64,000 nucleotides of DNA. Source: Oikopleura dioica (lineage: Eukaryota; Chordata; Appendicularia; Copelata; Oikopleuridae). The notes beneath the pieces were generated by a model. It did no database searches. It saw only the letters and a program-made list of their open reading frames with translations, and had not been told where the DNA came from. Below are positions 48,596 through 59,031 of the stretch, piece by piece; position 1 is the first letter of the stretch; every line of letters begins with the position of its first letter. The stretch lies in contig OU015569.1 in the NCBI GenBank assembly GCA_907165135.1, positions 4,464,001 through 4,528,000 of the forward strand, written 5' to 3'. The position numbers were made by a program, and so were the translations under genes.

Positions 48596-49565
48596 ATGAA
48601 AGAGTTTCTGTTGTCCCTTCCAGAGGGAAAAGAGCCAGCAGACTTCACAAGTGTCGAGTTCGAGCATCCGAAGGGCAAACCGGTGACTTTTTTCTGCTCA
48701 GAAAGTGAGCTCTTGGAGCTGCACTACCACTCTCCAAGAATCGGCGACTACTCGTCCTTTGTCACGGACGAAGATCAAACCACGAGTGAGCCAGTTTTCA
48801 AGCTTATCATCACTTTTACGCGCATTTAGTTCAAACATATGGAATTCTGAAAGCGACGCCTTTTGATGCTCGTCTGATTTTGCTCGCACAACTAGAGAAA
48901 ATTAAAGACGAGAAGAAATCCGCTTCGATCGCGGAACTCAAAATGCCCAAAAGGATCAAAACTGTTGCACTATCACTTTCAACTGAAAAGTAAGCCTTCT
49001 AATAGCGCTTCTTTTTCTAATAAAGATAGACTCGAGGAGATGTTCAATCTATCAGATAAAGAAGCCAAAAGAATAGAAATCGACGAAAAGAAGCTCTTCG
49101 AGAACCTTGACAAGCGACTTAAAAACGTCCAAGAAGCTATTTTGAAGCAGAAGATCATGGACGACTCCAATAAAGGTTTATCCTCGTTTTTCGTTTTTAT
49201 AACAACGATCGCTTGTAGACAAATTAAAACGGTATTCGGCGAGAGTGATTTGCGATGCCCTCCCAAAATCAACCACGAAAGCGTACGAGAAGCATCTTGG
49301 AATTGAGCAGACAGCCGCTAGAATAGAAGCGAAGGAGAATGAGCCTCCTACGAAAAGATCAAGAGTAAGATACATCGAATGTAGATACTTGATCTTCACA
49401 TAAATCTTCTAGCTTGACGAAGCTCCAACTGAGGACTACTCAAACGGTACACCGCTGAAGGCAATGGCAGAAGTCAAACTAACCAAGAAAGAAGCAGACT
49501 TGAAGAAAGCCTCAGTCGGCACCAAAAGCATCATGAGCTTCTTTACGCCGAAAAAAAAGAACTGA
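48596..49565 (+). CDS. RNASEH2B: Ribonuclease H2 subunit B
   Basis: Start at 48596 (MKEFLLSLPEGKEPADFTSV); an extra upstream exon is possible. The N-terminal region contains TPFDARLILLAQLEKIKDE, matching the conserved block that packs in the RNase H2 complex. A helical middle (KDRLEEMFNLSDKEAKRIEI; LENLDKRLKNVQEAI) and a charged linker follow. The C-terminus reads GTKSIMSFFTPKKKN, a PCNA-interacting peptide (x-x-x-I-x-x-FF) as in the known subunit. RNase H2 removes ribonucleotides from DNA and RNA:DNA hybrids; subunit B anchors it to PCNA. About five exons with introns of 45-60 nt. The stop lies 100 nt from the convergent end of the coiled-coil gene to its right. Confidence 0.85.
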
Positions 49566-49664
49566 CCTCTTTTGATTTCAACGACTTTGAATTAATCTCA
49601 TTTATCACTGCCTTATTTGATTAGTTTTGAAAACAAATAAGAATACATATTAAAAAAAGTGTTT

Positions 49665-52454
49665 TTAATTTTCTTCGAGTCTTGGAAGTTTGAATTTTGG
49701 TTCAGTTAGTTGATCAAGAGCTACTCCCGTGTAACAATTTTAGGGTAGGGTGGGTTGCGTCATTTCAGCGCTGCGCTCCCGGTACAATACCCACCACACC
49801 GCCCGCAGCAAGCGCCTTTCTCAAAAAGCGCCATCTCTATTGGATTTTACGCTCGCTGCGGGCAGTGTGGTAGGTATTGTACCGGGAGCGCAGCGCTGAA
49901 ATGACGCAACCCACCCTACCCTAAAATTGTTACAAGGGAGTAGGTCTAAAATGCGGGGTGTTTGAAATGTGGAGAAGGGATGGTGGCGCTCAAGTGAACG
50001 CGAGCGAAAGGTGTAGGAGAGGCGCGCTCCACTTTCAATTTGTGTAGTATTTGCGCGCTCTCGCTGCCGGGGGCGCCATGCCTAAATGGGCGAGGATATG
50101 CCCTATTTTGTCGCTGCATGAGTGGCTTTTGCACTGGGCGGGAAGCCTAAAAAGCATTAACGCGCCCTATCCTCTCGGGCCGAGAGTCTCGGCGTGTGAT
50201 TTTTTGACCTACTGTCGAGAATCAGATGCAAATATCACCGGGTGATTTACACAAATAAGTTCCCGGAAGCGTTAAGCTTATTTTCAAATTTATCTACAAG
50301 ATGATTGGGGAGACTCCCCAATATTTCATTATTATACCACTATAAAGATTAATTTCTATAGTATTTTTATATAATATTTATTGGATAATTGAAATAAAAT
50401 ATCAGAAAATTAGATATTGAATACCATTTATGTTTTATAAAAGTTTTTTGCACATTATAAGCTACAATTTATAACACATAAAGTATTGATAATCGAAATT
50501 AAATATAATAACTAATGCTGAAATAAGCTTTTAAGGATATAGCCTTGAATATTGAACTTTCGTAGCGCCGAATCCCTGTTACGAATTCATTCATTTTTCA
50601 AATTAACCCTACCTAAAATTCATCGTAGATTTCGAAAATGACCTTATTTTTAGTACTTTCTATGGTGTTTGTACCTAAAAATCGCCTTTAAAATAAAACA
50701 GACCGTCGTTCTCTGAAAATTTCCATTAAAAAGGTAAATCTGGATTGATGATATGAAAGATTGAAGCCTTATCTCCAATCTAGCGGTGGATTTTGTAAAA
50801 ATATTGAAGATTATGGCTTCTAGGAACTGGTTTATGATTGTACTTCGAAATGGAGAGTGGCGCGCGCTGCCAATCAGAGCGAGGGAGAATCTCAGTTAGA
50901 TTTCGTCCAAGCTGTCGACAAAATTTCTCGCGTAAAATAGGATGAAACAGGTTTTTAAGTGTGTCCAAAAATGGTGGAGCATTTTTGAAGGTGTTAGAGT
51001 CGAGATATTTCGATTCTCTCTTTTGCACCTTGTTGGAGAGGGTCTGTAGTGTGTTAAATAAGCTTTTGGTGTTATTTGCACTTGTGGAGGTGGAGTTATG
51101 ACGTCACAAAGTTGAAGGCGCCCTTTTATAATGCATTTTGATGACGTCATAACTCCACCACCAGAATAGTTATAGACACCAACTCTATCTAAAATGAATA
51201 AACCAATACCCGGCTACATTCTGCAAGTTACAGATCGTAATTATATTAACCCAATCAAAAGTTACGAAAATTTTTGGTCACACTTAAAAACCTGTTTGAG
51301 CGATGGCTGAGTGAGATTTTCCCCTCGCTCTCATTGGCTGCGCGCGCCACTCTCCTTTTCGAAGTACAATCAAAAACCAGTTCCTAGAAGCCGTAATCTT
51401 CAATATTTTTACAAAATCCACCGCTAGATTGGAGATAAGGCTTCAATTTTTCATATCATCAATCCAGATTTACCTTTTTAATGGAAATTTTCAGAGAACG
51501 ACGGTCTGTTTTATTTTGAAGGCGATTTTTAGGTACAAACACCATAGAAAGTACTATAAATAAGGGTTTTTCGAAATCTACGCTGCATTTTAGGTAGGGT
51601 TTCTTTGAAAAATGAATAAATTCGTAACAGGGATTCGGCGCTACGAAAGTTCAATATTCAAGGCTATATCCTTAAACAAAAATTTCAATCTGATTGCTGA
51701 TGTTCACTTGACAGGCAAGTGGAATAGCGCTCAGCGCGCAAGGTTCCTAAAAGGCGCGGTAGACCTATTTTTAATCGCTCCACTTTCAAAATTTTCACTC
51801 CACTTTTCGTTTGTGGAGGGCTTTCCACCGCGCATTTGTGGAGCAATCGGGCGCTCCGCCTTTCGCGCGTGTACACTTGAGCGCCCCCGCCACTTCTCCA
51901 CATTTCAAACACCCCGGATTTTAGACCTAGATCAAGAGTGCTCCGCGCGCCGAAGGAAGCAGATTTTCTTCTGTATTCCTTAGCAGCCTTTCTTTCGTCG
52001 TTTCTCGCGATTTCAACAGCGACGGTAGCTTCTTCAAGAGTGTTTTCGAGCATTCTCTGCTTTTCAAGAACTTCAGATAACGTGGCACTCGCCGAGTATA
52101 AATTCGATTCCATTATTTTTTCGCGTTTAGCAGATCATTATACTGTCCATTGGCTTTATCGAACCAGTCTTGCCATTCGTTTTTCTTCTGAAAATTTTGG
52201 AAATTTTTGAATTCAAAAATTTTCGCGAGCTAATTGTTTGCGTTTTTAGCTTACCTGGTTTGTTTCCTCGAGCTTTCTTTCGTTTTCCTTTATTTTTTGA
52301 GCTCGTTGATTAAATTGCTTTCCGCAATTCTCAATTTAACGGCGAGTTCGATGTCATTCTCTTCCGCCCAAACTATCGTTTTGTAAAGAGAGTTCGGAAT
52401 CGGTCCTGAAAGACTTTCTTCTAAATTTGAGAGCTCCATTTTTTCGTCGTTCAT
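49665..52454 (-). CDS. Coiled-coil protein interrupted by a foldback transposon
   Basis: Start at 52454 (MNDEKMELSNLEESLSGPIP). Exon 1 runs to 52255, exon 2 from 52187 (KKNEWQDWFDKANGQYNDLL; ASATLSEVLEKQRMLENTLE) to the transposon border at about 51927. The coding frame resumes after the transposon at 49721 (DQLTEPKFKLPRLEEN) and stops at 49665. The product is mostly helical coiled coil and I cannot name its family. Two apparent one-base deletions break the frame: near 52325 (between LRIAE and KQFNQRAQKIKE) and in a run of six A near 52120 (before MESNLYSAS). The gene shares a 105-nt divergent spacer with FARS2. If the element is not spliced, translation would run about 70 residues into it. 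Confidence 0.6.
49722..51930. mobile_element. hAT-like foldback element inside a coding exon, 8-bp target duplication
   Basis: The right end reads ATTTTAGACCTAG followed by ATCAAGAG (51931-51938); the left end is preceded by the same ATCAAGAG (49714-49721). Removing a nested MITE restores the left terminus CTAGGTCTAAAAT, the exact complement of the right. The two arms are inverted copies of about 1 kb each, for example the CGTAGCGCCGAATCCCTGTT block near 50560 and its complement near 51640, meeting near 51120. No transposase is seen. Without the nested MITE it is about 1,991 bp. The 8-bp duplication suggests the hAT superfamily. The host coding frame is continuous across the duplicated site. 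Confidence 0.88.
49725..49940. mobile_element. Mariner-like hairpin MITE, TA duplication, nested in the foldback element
   Basis: Nearly perfect palindrome of 216 bp with arms of about 85 nt: CTCCCGTGTAACAATTTTAG at the left and CTAAAATTGTTACAAGGGAG at the right. It is flanked by TA on both sides (49723-49724, 49941-49942). TA target duplication is the rule for Tc1/mariner-type elements. Its removal rebuilds the terminal repeat of the larger element, proving it inserted later. Confidence 0.85.
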
Positions 52455-52559
52455 TTTCGCCAGTTTTCGAAGTTGCTAGAGCTCTGGAGGATTTTTAAAT
52501 GATGCTGTTCTTTGTTTGACTTTGATGAACGAACGAGTAAATTCAATCAATTCAGAATC

Positions 52560-53947
52560 ATGTTCGGGCGCATTTTGCGTAGACAGAAGCTCTTTCGAAG
52601 CCACTTTCGAAATGCCTCTCTCTTCGGAAAGGAATACAAGGAAGATCACATGACAAATCTTACCCCACGGATCATCAACAATCTTGTGGGTACCAAGACT
52701 TGAGTAAAATCTTAATCAACTTTAGTAGGGAAACCACAAGCACCGAATTCCCAATCACCCCATCGAGATTATCAAAAACGAAATTTACAAATATTTCGAT
52801 CAAAGCAGCACGAGCTTCGCCAAGTTCGAAGAACTGAGCCCGATCGTCACTGTCGAGCAAAACTTCGACTCTGTCCTTATTCCAAAGGAGCACGTCTCGC
52901 GCGACAAGAAAGACAATTACTACATAAACGAAGAACTTCTCCTGCGAGCGCACACTTCCGCGCACCAAGTCGAGCTTCTCCGCAAGGGCGAGTCCTCGTT
53001 TCTATGCTGCGGCGATGTTTATAGAAGAGACACGATGGATAGATCTCATTATCCGATTTTTCATCAAATGGAAGGCGTGAGACTTTTTCTGAAGAAGATC
53101 TCGCCCTGCCTCTTTTGAAAGTGGGAAAGAGCGAACTGATTTTTGGTTAGTTTCCGTTTCCCATTTTATGTTGAAATAATCTTTAATTCAGCCAAGAAAA
53201 CTATTCATCAGAGGCAGTGAAAAAGTCGAAAATGACTTGAAAAGAACGCTAGAAGGATTGGTAAAACATTTATTTGGAGAGAATGTTGAGTACCGATGGA
53301 TGGACGAGTACTTTCCTTTCACGCATCCGAGTTTTGAAATTGAAGTATTTTATGAAGGCGACTGGCTGGAAATTCTCGGCTGTGGTATCATGGAACATAG
53401 AGTGCTTGTGAACGGAAAAGCGGAAGGTTTGCAATATTCAAGTCACAAATATGCATGACATTTTTAGATAAAATTGGATGGGCTTTCGGTCTTGGACTGG
53501 AGCGTCTGGCGATGCGTTTATTCGATATCAAGGACATTCGACTCTTTTGGAAGTCCGAAGTAGTCCAGGAGCAGTTCCAAAACTTCACCGGCGACTTCAG
53601 ACAATTCAAATTCGTTCTTCCAGAGAGGAAGATTGAACCAGCAAAATTCGACCTAGCATTTTGGGTTCCGGAAGGTTTCCACGAGCACGATTTTTACGAT
53701 ATCGCGCGAAATATAGATGTTGAGGATGCTATTGAAAATGTCGAGTTAATCGATGTATTCACGCATCCCAAAACCGGAAAGGTAGTTAGGATGTTTATTT
53801 CGACCATTAAAAAGGCATGTTCAGACGTCTCATTGTTACCGAACCTTCTACCGTGGCGCATTAAAAGGGCTGCAGTTCAAAGATGTCGAACACATAGATT
53901 CTGCGATCCGAGCTGCCTTGCAAGAGCAAGGAGCCGGTCTTCGATAA
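52560..53947 (+). CDS. FARS2: Mitochondrial phenylalanyl-tRNA synthetase, with apparent frameshifts
   Basis: Start at 52560 gives a basic mitochondrial presequence ([20 protein letters not shown]). Intron 52686-52728 joins to the catalytic core: [102 protein letters not shown]. The last part ([34 protein letters not shown], then [15 protein letters not shown]) forms the anticodon-binding domain, stop 53947. The enzyme charges mitochondrial tRNA-Phe. Two breaks appear: after MEGVRLF (a T5 run near 53089 where T6 is needed) and after EAVK (an A5 run near 53221 where A6 is needed). Catalytic motifs are conserved, so sequence errors are likelier than decay. First gene of a tight + strand run. Confidence 0.9.
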
Positions 53948-53989
53948 TTTAATGTATTAGTTCACGCCTTTACAATTCTCCTCTTTAGA

Positions 53990-54642
53990 ATGGATTGGCT
54001 TATCTCAAAATTGCCGACATCGATGCTCGAGCGATTGAATGATCCAAGATATGGGCCGTATGTCATCGTCAACTGGACTGTTATTGATTTCCGTAAGTCT
54101 TTTGGGCATTGTAGTCATTGATCAATTACTAGTTTTCTGTCTTGGTGCTGCGAGTGGCGGAGTAGTGCTAGCGCGCACAGAAGGCGGAAGAAGATTCGTC
54201 ATCAAAAGCCAAAAACGATACCAGACGAAGCTTGCCAAGCTTGAATACAAATATAGTCCGAGGCAAACCGTGCAAGGTAGAAGTACTAAATTTCAAACCT
54301 AGAAAGACACTTTGTTTCAGGGAAAGAACTATCGAAAGAATGGACTCAGCTGGACAGAATGCGCGCTTCTCTTTATAAATCTACTGTGTCGATTCATCCC
54401 AGTAGTTTCCAATTCGCGATGTTAAGCTTTGCTGTCTTCTGGATCATCGCCGGCCAGTTGAGTCCGGTTTATCTGCCACTGGCGGTGTACGTCACTCCGG
54501 CCTCTGTCGAGTACTACGAAAGATGTTTTGATAGAAACGTCCCCGTGTTGAAATACATCACTCCAATTTCCGAATACGCTGCCACGCTGAGCTTTGTAGA
54601 GTCCTTCGCCACGAAAGTTGAGTCGGAGCTTGTTTCAAGATA
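53990..54642 (+). CDS. Small membrane protein of unknown family
   Basis: Start at 53990 (MDWLISKLPTSMLERLNDPR), only 42 nt after the FARS2 stop and directly after CTCCTCTTTAG, a strong trans-splice-type acceptor. Exons 53990-54092, 54133-about 54276 and about 54322-54642 join in frame. Visible features: a hydrophobic stretch VIDFLFCLGAASGGVVLA, a basic helical segment YQTKLAKLEYKY, then two likely membrane helices, FQFAMLSFAVFWIIAGQ and SPVYLPLAVYVTP. The hydrophobic-coiled-hydrophobic pattern is like small Oxa1-superfamily proteins such as GET1 or TMCO1, but I see no decisive motif. Its neighbours are mitochondrial, so mitochondrial location is possible. Confidence 0.7.
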
Positions 54643-54720
54643 ACAACTGTTAAAAATTCTTCTTTCTGTAAATTCAATAATTCTCAAATTAAAAATCGCT
54701 TTATGACACTTTGATTCAGA

Positions 54721-55650
54721 ATGCTGAGAGTGAACGAGAAACTCGTTCAGGTCTCATCGCGGACAGGGATGAGAGGAAAACGAATTCCAACACGACCAGG
54801 AAAATCCTGGGTTAAAACGAGACCCGAAAGACTTGCGGACTCTAAGCTACCACTGGCCCTCGCGAAAGGTAATAGAAAAATATCGACTAGACAAAACTCT
54901 TATGTGATATTAGTTGAGGAGAGGAAATACGCCGAGGATTACACCAAAACCACATGGGATCCACTTTCTGGCAGAGCACCTAGACCTGCGGCTGGTTCTG
55001 ATGGCCAATTTGAGCACACTCATTTCATGTCGCAGGTTTTGCAGAAATAATTGTCAAAGAAAAAAAGTTTTCTAGGATAATGTAAGTCCGAGCATGGACA
55101 GGAGTGCTTGGGAGCTGGGTTTCGAAGGCGCGGCCGAAATGTACCCTGACTCGCCTGTAGAGGACCAGCCAGATATTTGGATAGTCCGCCGCATTCAGCC
55201 AAAGTACAACCCCCGTCTTGTTAACAGAAAAGGTACGTCTGAAGGTCCTTATCTGGCTTATTTTCCTCTCTCAAGGATGGTATGATGGCTATATCTACAA
55301 AGACCACGAAAAGACACTTATCTACGAATCAGAGCACCGTCTTCCCGCCAAGGTACTCTTTTGATATCAATTCAAATGTCTCATTCTCTTCCAAGGTGCA
55401 ATCGATCCTCCACGAAATGAACCTTCTGAACATCAACGACATTTCTGTTCAATTTAACACCGCAGAGGTCAACGATTTGCTTTGGGAAGTGAAGAGTTAC
55501 GTCTCAATCATGCCCCTGCGAATGCCAGATGGTTTGCCGGAGACAGAAATCGATTTAGAAAACTTTCGACTTTTATCCACTGGCGAGTTGATAAACTCGG
55601 CTTTGCGCTTGCCCAAGGAGAGGATTCTTAACAAAAAATATTTCAAGTAG
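54721..55650 (+). CDS. MRPL30: Mitochondrial ribosomal protein L30 homologue
   Basis: Start at 54721 (MLRVNEKLVQVSSRTGMRGK), directly after TTTGATTCAG and 78 nt after the previous stop. Exons end near 54870, 55035, 55231 and 55351; all introns are GT-AG and 40-45 nt. The uL30m fold is recognisable late in the protein: DIWIVRRIQPKYNPRL, SILHEMNLLNINDIS, AEVNDLLWEVKSYVSIMPLR, MPDGLPETE and LLSTGELI, matching the conserved C-terminal block of the family. It is a protein of the large mitochondrial ribosomal subunit. The N-terminal extension of about 110 residues is longer than usual. Probably the third gene of an operon with FARS2. Confidence 0.8.
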
Positions 55651-56965
55651 CGACTAGTTCAGCAGATATCCAATTTTAAAAGCACGTGAAACAATACTCA
55701 ACCCAGCCAGCGAAGGGAATAAAGCTAAAGGAAGATACAAAAGACTTGGAATCACTCAAAACTGGAATAGATAGTCGTCAAATGAAATTTGGGCACAATT
55801 TGACGCAGTGGCAAGAAAATTGGTCTTTTGAAGAAAGTAATGCTGCGCCAAGGCGCTTTTCTAATGCTCCTAAAGCGTGGGCAGATGATAGTTTTATTGC
55901 TAAATCTTGTCGGAATAAAATAAATTGAATTTAAAAGCGTATTTGAGAACACTCAAAAGACATATTTGATTGTTGATGATTCTGTGGTCGATTCACTTGC
56001 AATAAAAATCGCAAAAATACTGATAAATCCGTGTTTTATGCAAGATCACGCAATCAATTATCAGAAAGGTTGCGAAAAGCACTTCAAATCTTCCCTTGGC
56101 GCATTTTTCGCAGAGAGCATTTAGTAAACAAAATCGATTCTAGAGCTCATTTTAATGCTTTTTCACTGTTGTTGACTTACGAATGGAGCAAAGTTGTTGT
56201 TGAGTTTAGGTCACGTGACGTGCAAAAAGCCGTCTCTAGAATGTTGTTAGGGATCTGTCAATGGGCGGGCATTTTTGATTTTTGCTCATTCCACTCTGGG
56301 AACTCTCAGAGTCCGGATCGGCGCAGTTTTGAGGTAATTTTTAGAATTCGGATTTCGACGCTAACGCTGACTTTTTAGTGATTGAAGAGCTGTGCGATCG
56401 TGTCCTTCAAAAGGATTCAAAATCTACAACTGCCGAGGCAGTTGTACATTCTACTCCGAACAAGAGCCTGAAAAGGTGCTTCTTCTTGTTTAGGCTCCCA
56501 AAAGGGGGCCTGAATAAAATCAATTTTCCTGCAAAGGAGGCTCAATGCTCCAAATTCACCTGAATAAAATCAATTTCCTTTTCATAAAAATCACAGTTGC
56601 TAAAGTCAAATCTTTCTTTAGCACCTTCTTTGTCTTTCTTGTTCTTTTGGATGGTAGTTTGCTTAGAAAAAGGTCGCTAGGGTAGTAACTACCCGGTGTT
56701 CTAAAACAAGGGAGTTAAGATCTCAAGCAGTCAAAAAATAACATATCCGGTGCGTGTTCTAGAGCCAAATGAAATAGCTTTTTATACAATTTTAGATAGT
56801 CTATTCATCAAAGAATATGTAACATATTATATGTTCATCTCTAGGTCTGCATTTATTTCAAAAATCACTTGTACAAAATAAGTGGGTCGTTCAATATTTC
56901 TCTATATTCAGTAAATTTCCGGCTGATAAACGATATCATCTCCGCATACATTTCCTGTGGGTTTT
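55651..56965. other. Mostly unassigned region with short frames
   Basis: A frame at about 55680-55928 (GIKLKEDTKDLESLKTGIDS; QWQENWSFEES) is preceded by TTTTAAAAG and could be a further exon or small gene behind MRPL30, but no ATG or in-frame donor was found. Another frame at 56031-56378 (RSRNQLSERLRKALQIFPWR) is equally unassigned. The remainder is AT-rich. Confidence 0.35.
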
Positions 56966-57541
56966 TCAATCGGAGGATCCTTTTAAATTTATCGCCATGT
57001 AATATTTGAAGTGTTTCGCTTGGTGGTATCTGGCTCCTCTAAAATCGTGTGATAAATCATTTTAATAGATTATTTTTACCTTTGCAAGCAATATTCCGAG
57101 GCCACAAATAGTGATCCTGGAATATTTCCACTCTCTCGCATGATCGCAAAGTTTGACGGATCATATGAATGTCCTTGAACATCAACCATCGTATTGCAGT
57201 TGCTGACTCTCATGCACACCCCGCAAACAAACTAATAATTGTGAGCTTTAAGAACTAATAATCATCCCTACCTTGTTTGGTGAATAAAATTTTTGGGTGC
57301 GCCAAATTGGATGACGATTTAGTCTCTCGATTATAGCTTCTGTCCAAGCACACGTTGAGAACTTTGAACATACGGCGTCGAGAGAATCGTCGAACTTTTT
57401 CATCGGTTTATTGATCTTGTCCCCTAAGCTTGCAAATATTGATTGACCTTCAATAACATTTTCATTTTGATTAAGTTGTTGAAACGCTAGCCAAAGGAAA
57501 ATGTTTATGAATTCCTCTCGAGTGATATTAGGATCGTCCAT
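56966..57541 (-). CDS. Unrecognised Cys-containing protein
   Basis: Start at 57541 (MDDPNITREEFINIFLWLAF). Exon 1 runs to about 57275 (RHPIWRTQKFYSPNK) with a GTAGGG donor; exon 2 after TTATTAG begins FVCGVCMRVSNCNTMVDVQG and a third ends RGARYHQAKHFKY with a stop at 56966. The first Met is followed by a helical segment with hydrophobic residues but no clear signal peptide. Several Cys suggest disulfides or metal binding. No family recognised. Confidence 0.5.
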
Positions 57542-57830
57542 CGAAACTCTTCACACAGGCTATTTCAGGGATAAGTGTATCTCTGTGAAACAATCAAAAA
57601 CTTTCAATCGTAAATGTTCAGTTGCTACTTTTGATCACCACAAAATTTATCCCGCCATCCTCCGACATATTTTTCCTGCTAAATTTGCAGATCAAATACC
57701 AGAATACTCAACTTGTTAGTTTATCCAAACAAGAAGTGAAAAGATTTCAGCCTGCAAAAATATTTTATTGTTTATTCTTGTCTCAGGCTGAAAATTTCAG
57801 GTTTCGAAGAATATATTGAAGATATTCAGG

Positions 57831-58241
57831 CTATATTTTCGTTTGAGGAAGTTTCCCGTTGCAAGTTATATTGTAGTACTCTTGGCAAACGTACTGGATG
57901 ATGAGATTGCAAAGTTCTTCCTGTTGCAACTATCAACAAAGTTGTAATCGTCATAAATTTCAATAGACTGACATAAATTAATGTGCCGTTGTGAAACTGC
58001 GCATATCTTGGCTTGAAGTACTTTTTGTAGATTATTTCAGAGAGGCTGAGGCTCTTAGTAGTTTCATCTTCGACGGCGCAAACATCGATTGTGTGATTTG
58101 AAATTTGGATGTCTCCATCGGCCTGATTTTAAAAATGTTAGCGCGGCGAGATTTATTCCACGCTAAACGGAATCTTACCCAACTCAGCGTCGTGAAAAAT
58201 ACTGTCACTATGGCAAGGATGAATCCAATAAAAATGTACGC
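57831..58241 (-). CDS. Unrecognised single-pass membrane or secreted protein (5' end unresolved)
   Basis: An exon beginning at 58241 encodes a membrane helix (AYIFIGFILAIVTVFFTTLS), followed after a short GT-AG intron by ADGDIQISNHTIDVCAVEDE and KYFKPRYAQFHNGTLIY. A 45-nt intron (GTCAGT...GATAG) leads to LQQEELCNLIIQYVCQEYYN and ITCNGKLPQTKI, stop at 57831. Two NxT sequons and four Cys after the helix suggest an extracellular domain. The start codon could not be placed upstream. No family recognised. Confidence 0.5.
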
Positions 58242-59031
58242 CTTATAAAAGCTTTAGTTTCCGCTTAGTTTGCGTTATCTTATATGACAATATAATTATT
58301 TTAATAGCTTTTCCAGAAAAAGACACGCTCGCTCTTGAATCCCACCGTTCAGCGGGCCAGAACTCCGCCTGAAAATATCAATTAGAATGATTTGGCTTTA
58401 TAAATCGCAACATAACTTTCGAGTTTCTCTTCAAAAGTGAGACTTCCAACGGAAAATCGACGTATTCTCGGTTTGACCTGGCTTGATCGTAGTGCCCTAG
58501 AATCTTTCTTTAGCGAATTTCAAGTTAAAATAGAATACATAAACATCTTTAGTTGTATTCACCGAATGCGCTTCATCTCAAATCTGGAAAGAATGAATCA
58601 CAAGTTCTAATCATGTGGATGGGTTATGAAAGAATATTGCATTAGAGGTATAGATGGTGATATTCCCACTTAACCCAATTCCTGAATGCAAGATTGTCAT
58701 CGAATTTAGTTGGCTTTGGCGTGGACCACGCCGCGTGGTTTACCTAATATTCTGACTTATCAGAGGTTGATTTTCAGGTTCAAGAAAATAAATTATCTGA
58801 GTCACTTCTTCGGATTCGCGACGAGTAAATTGAACAAATGAGCAGGGTGATTATATTAGAACGCATCTATCGTGCTCAAATTGCTCCATGATTGAGCCCA
58901 ATTTTGAGCATTAAAACCGCGGCGATATTTTCGATCTCCGTAGAAAATCCTCTGCCCTCGCGCGTGCTAGAGGAAGCACTTTTCGGTCGACTTTTGTAAA
59001 GCATCTAAATTAAAAAAGGAGATAGAGACAA
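58242..59031. other. Intergenic region
   Basis: About 800 nt that should contain the 5' part of the minus-strand membrane protein gene and the promoter of the ZP gene. No confident frame or repeat seen. Confidence 0.35.

Noticed and set aside
52560-53947. FARS2 as a pseudogene
   Set aside because: All catalytic motifs and both ends are conserved and the two breaks are one-base losses in homopolymers, as are breaks in unrelated neighbours, so local sequence errors explain it better.
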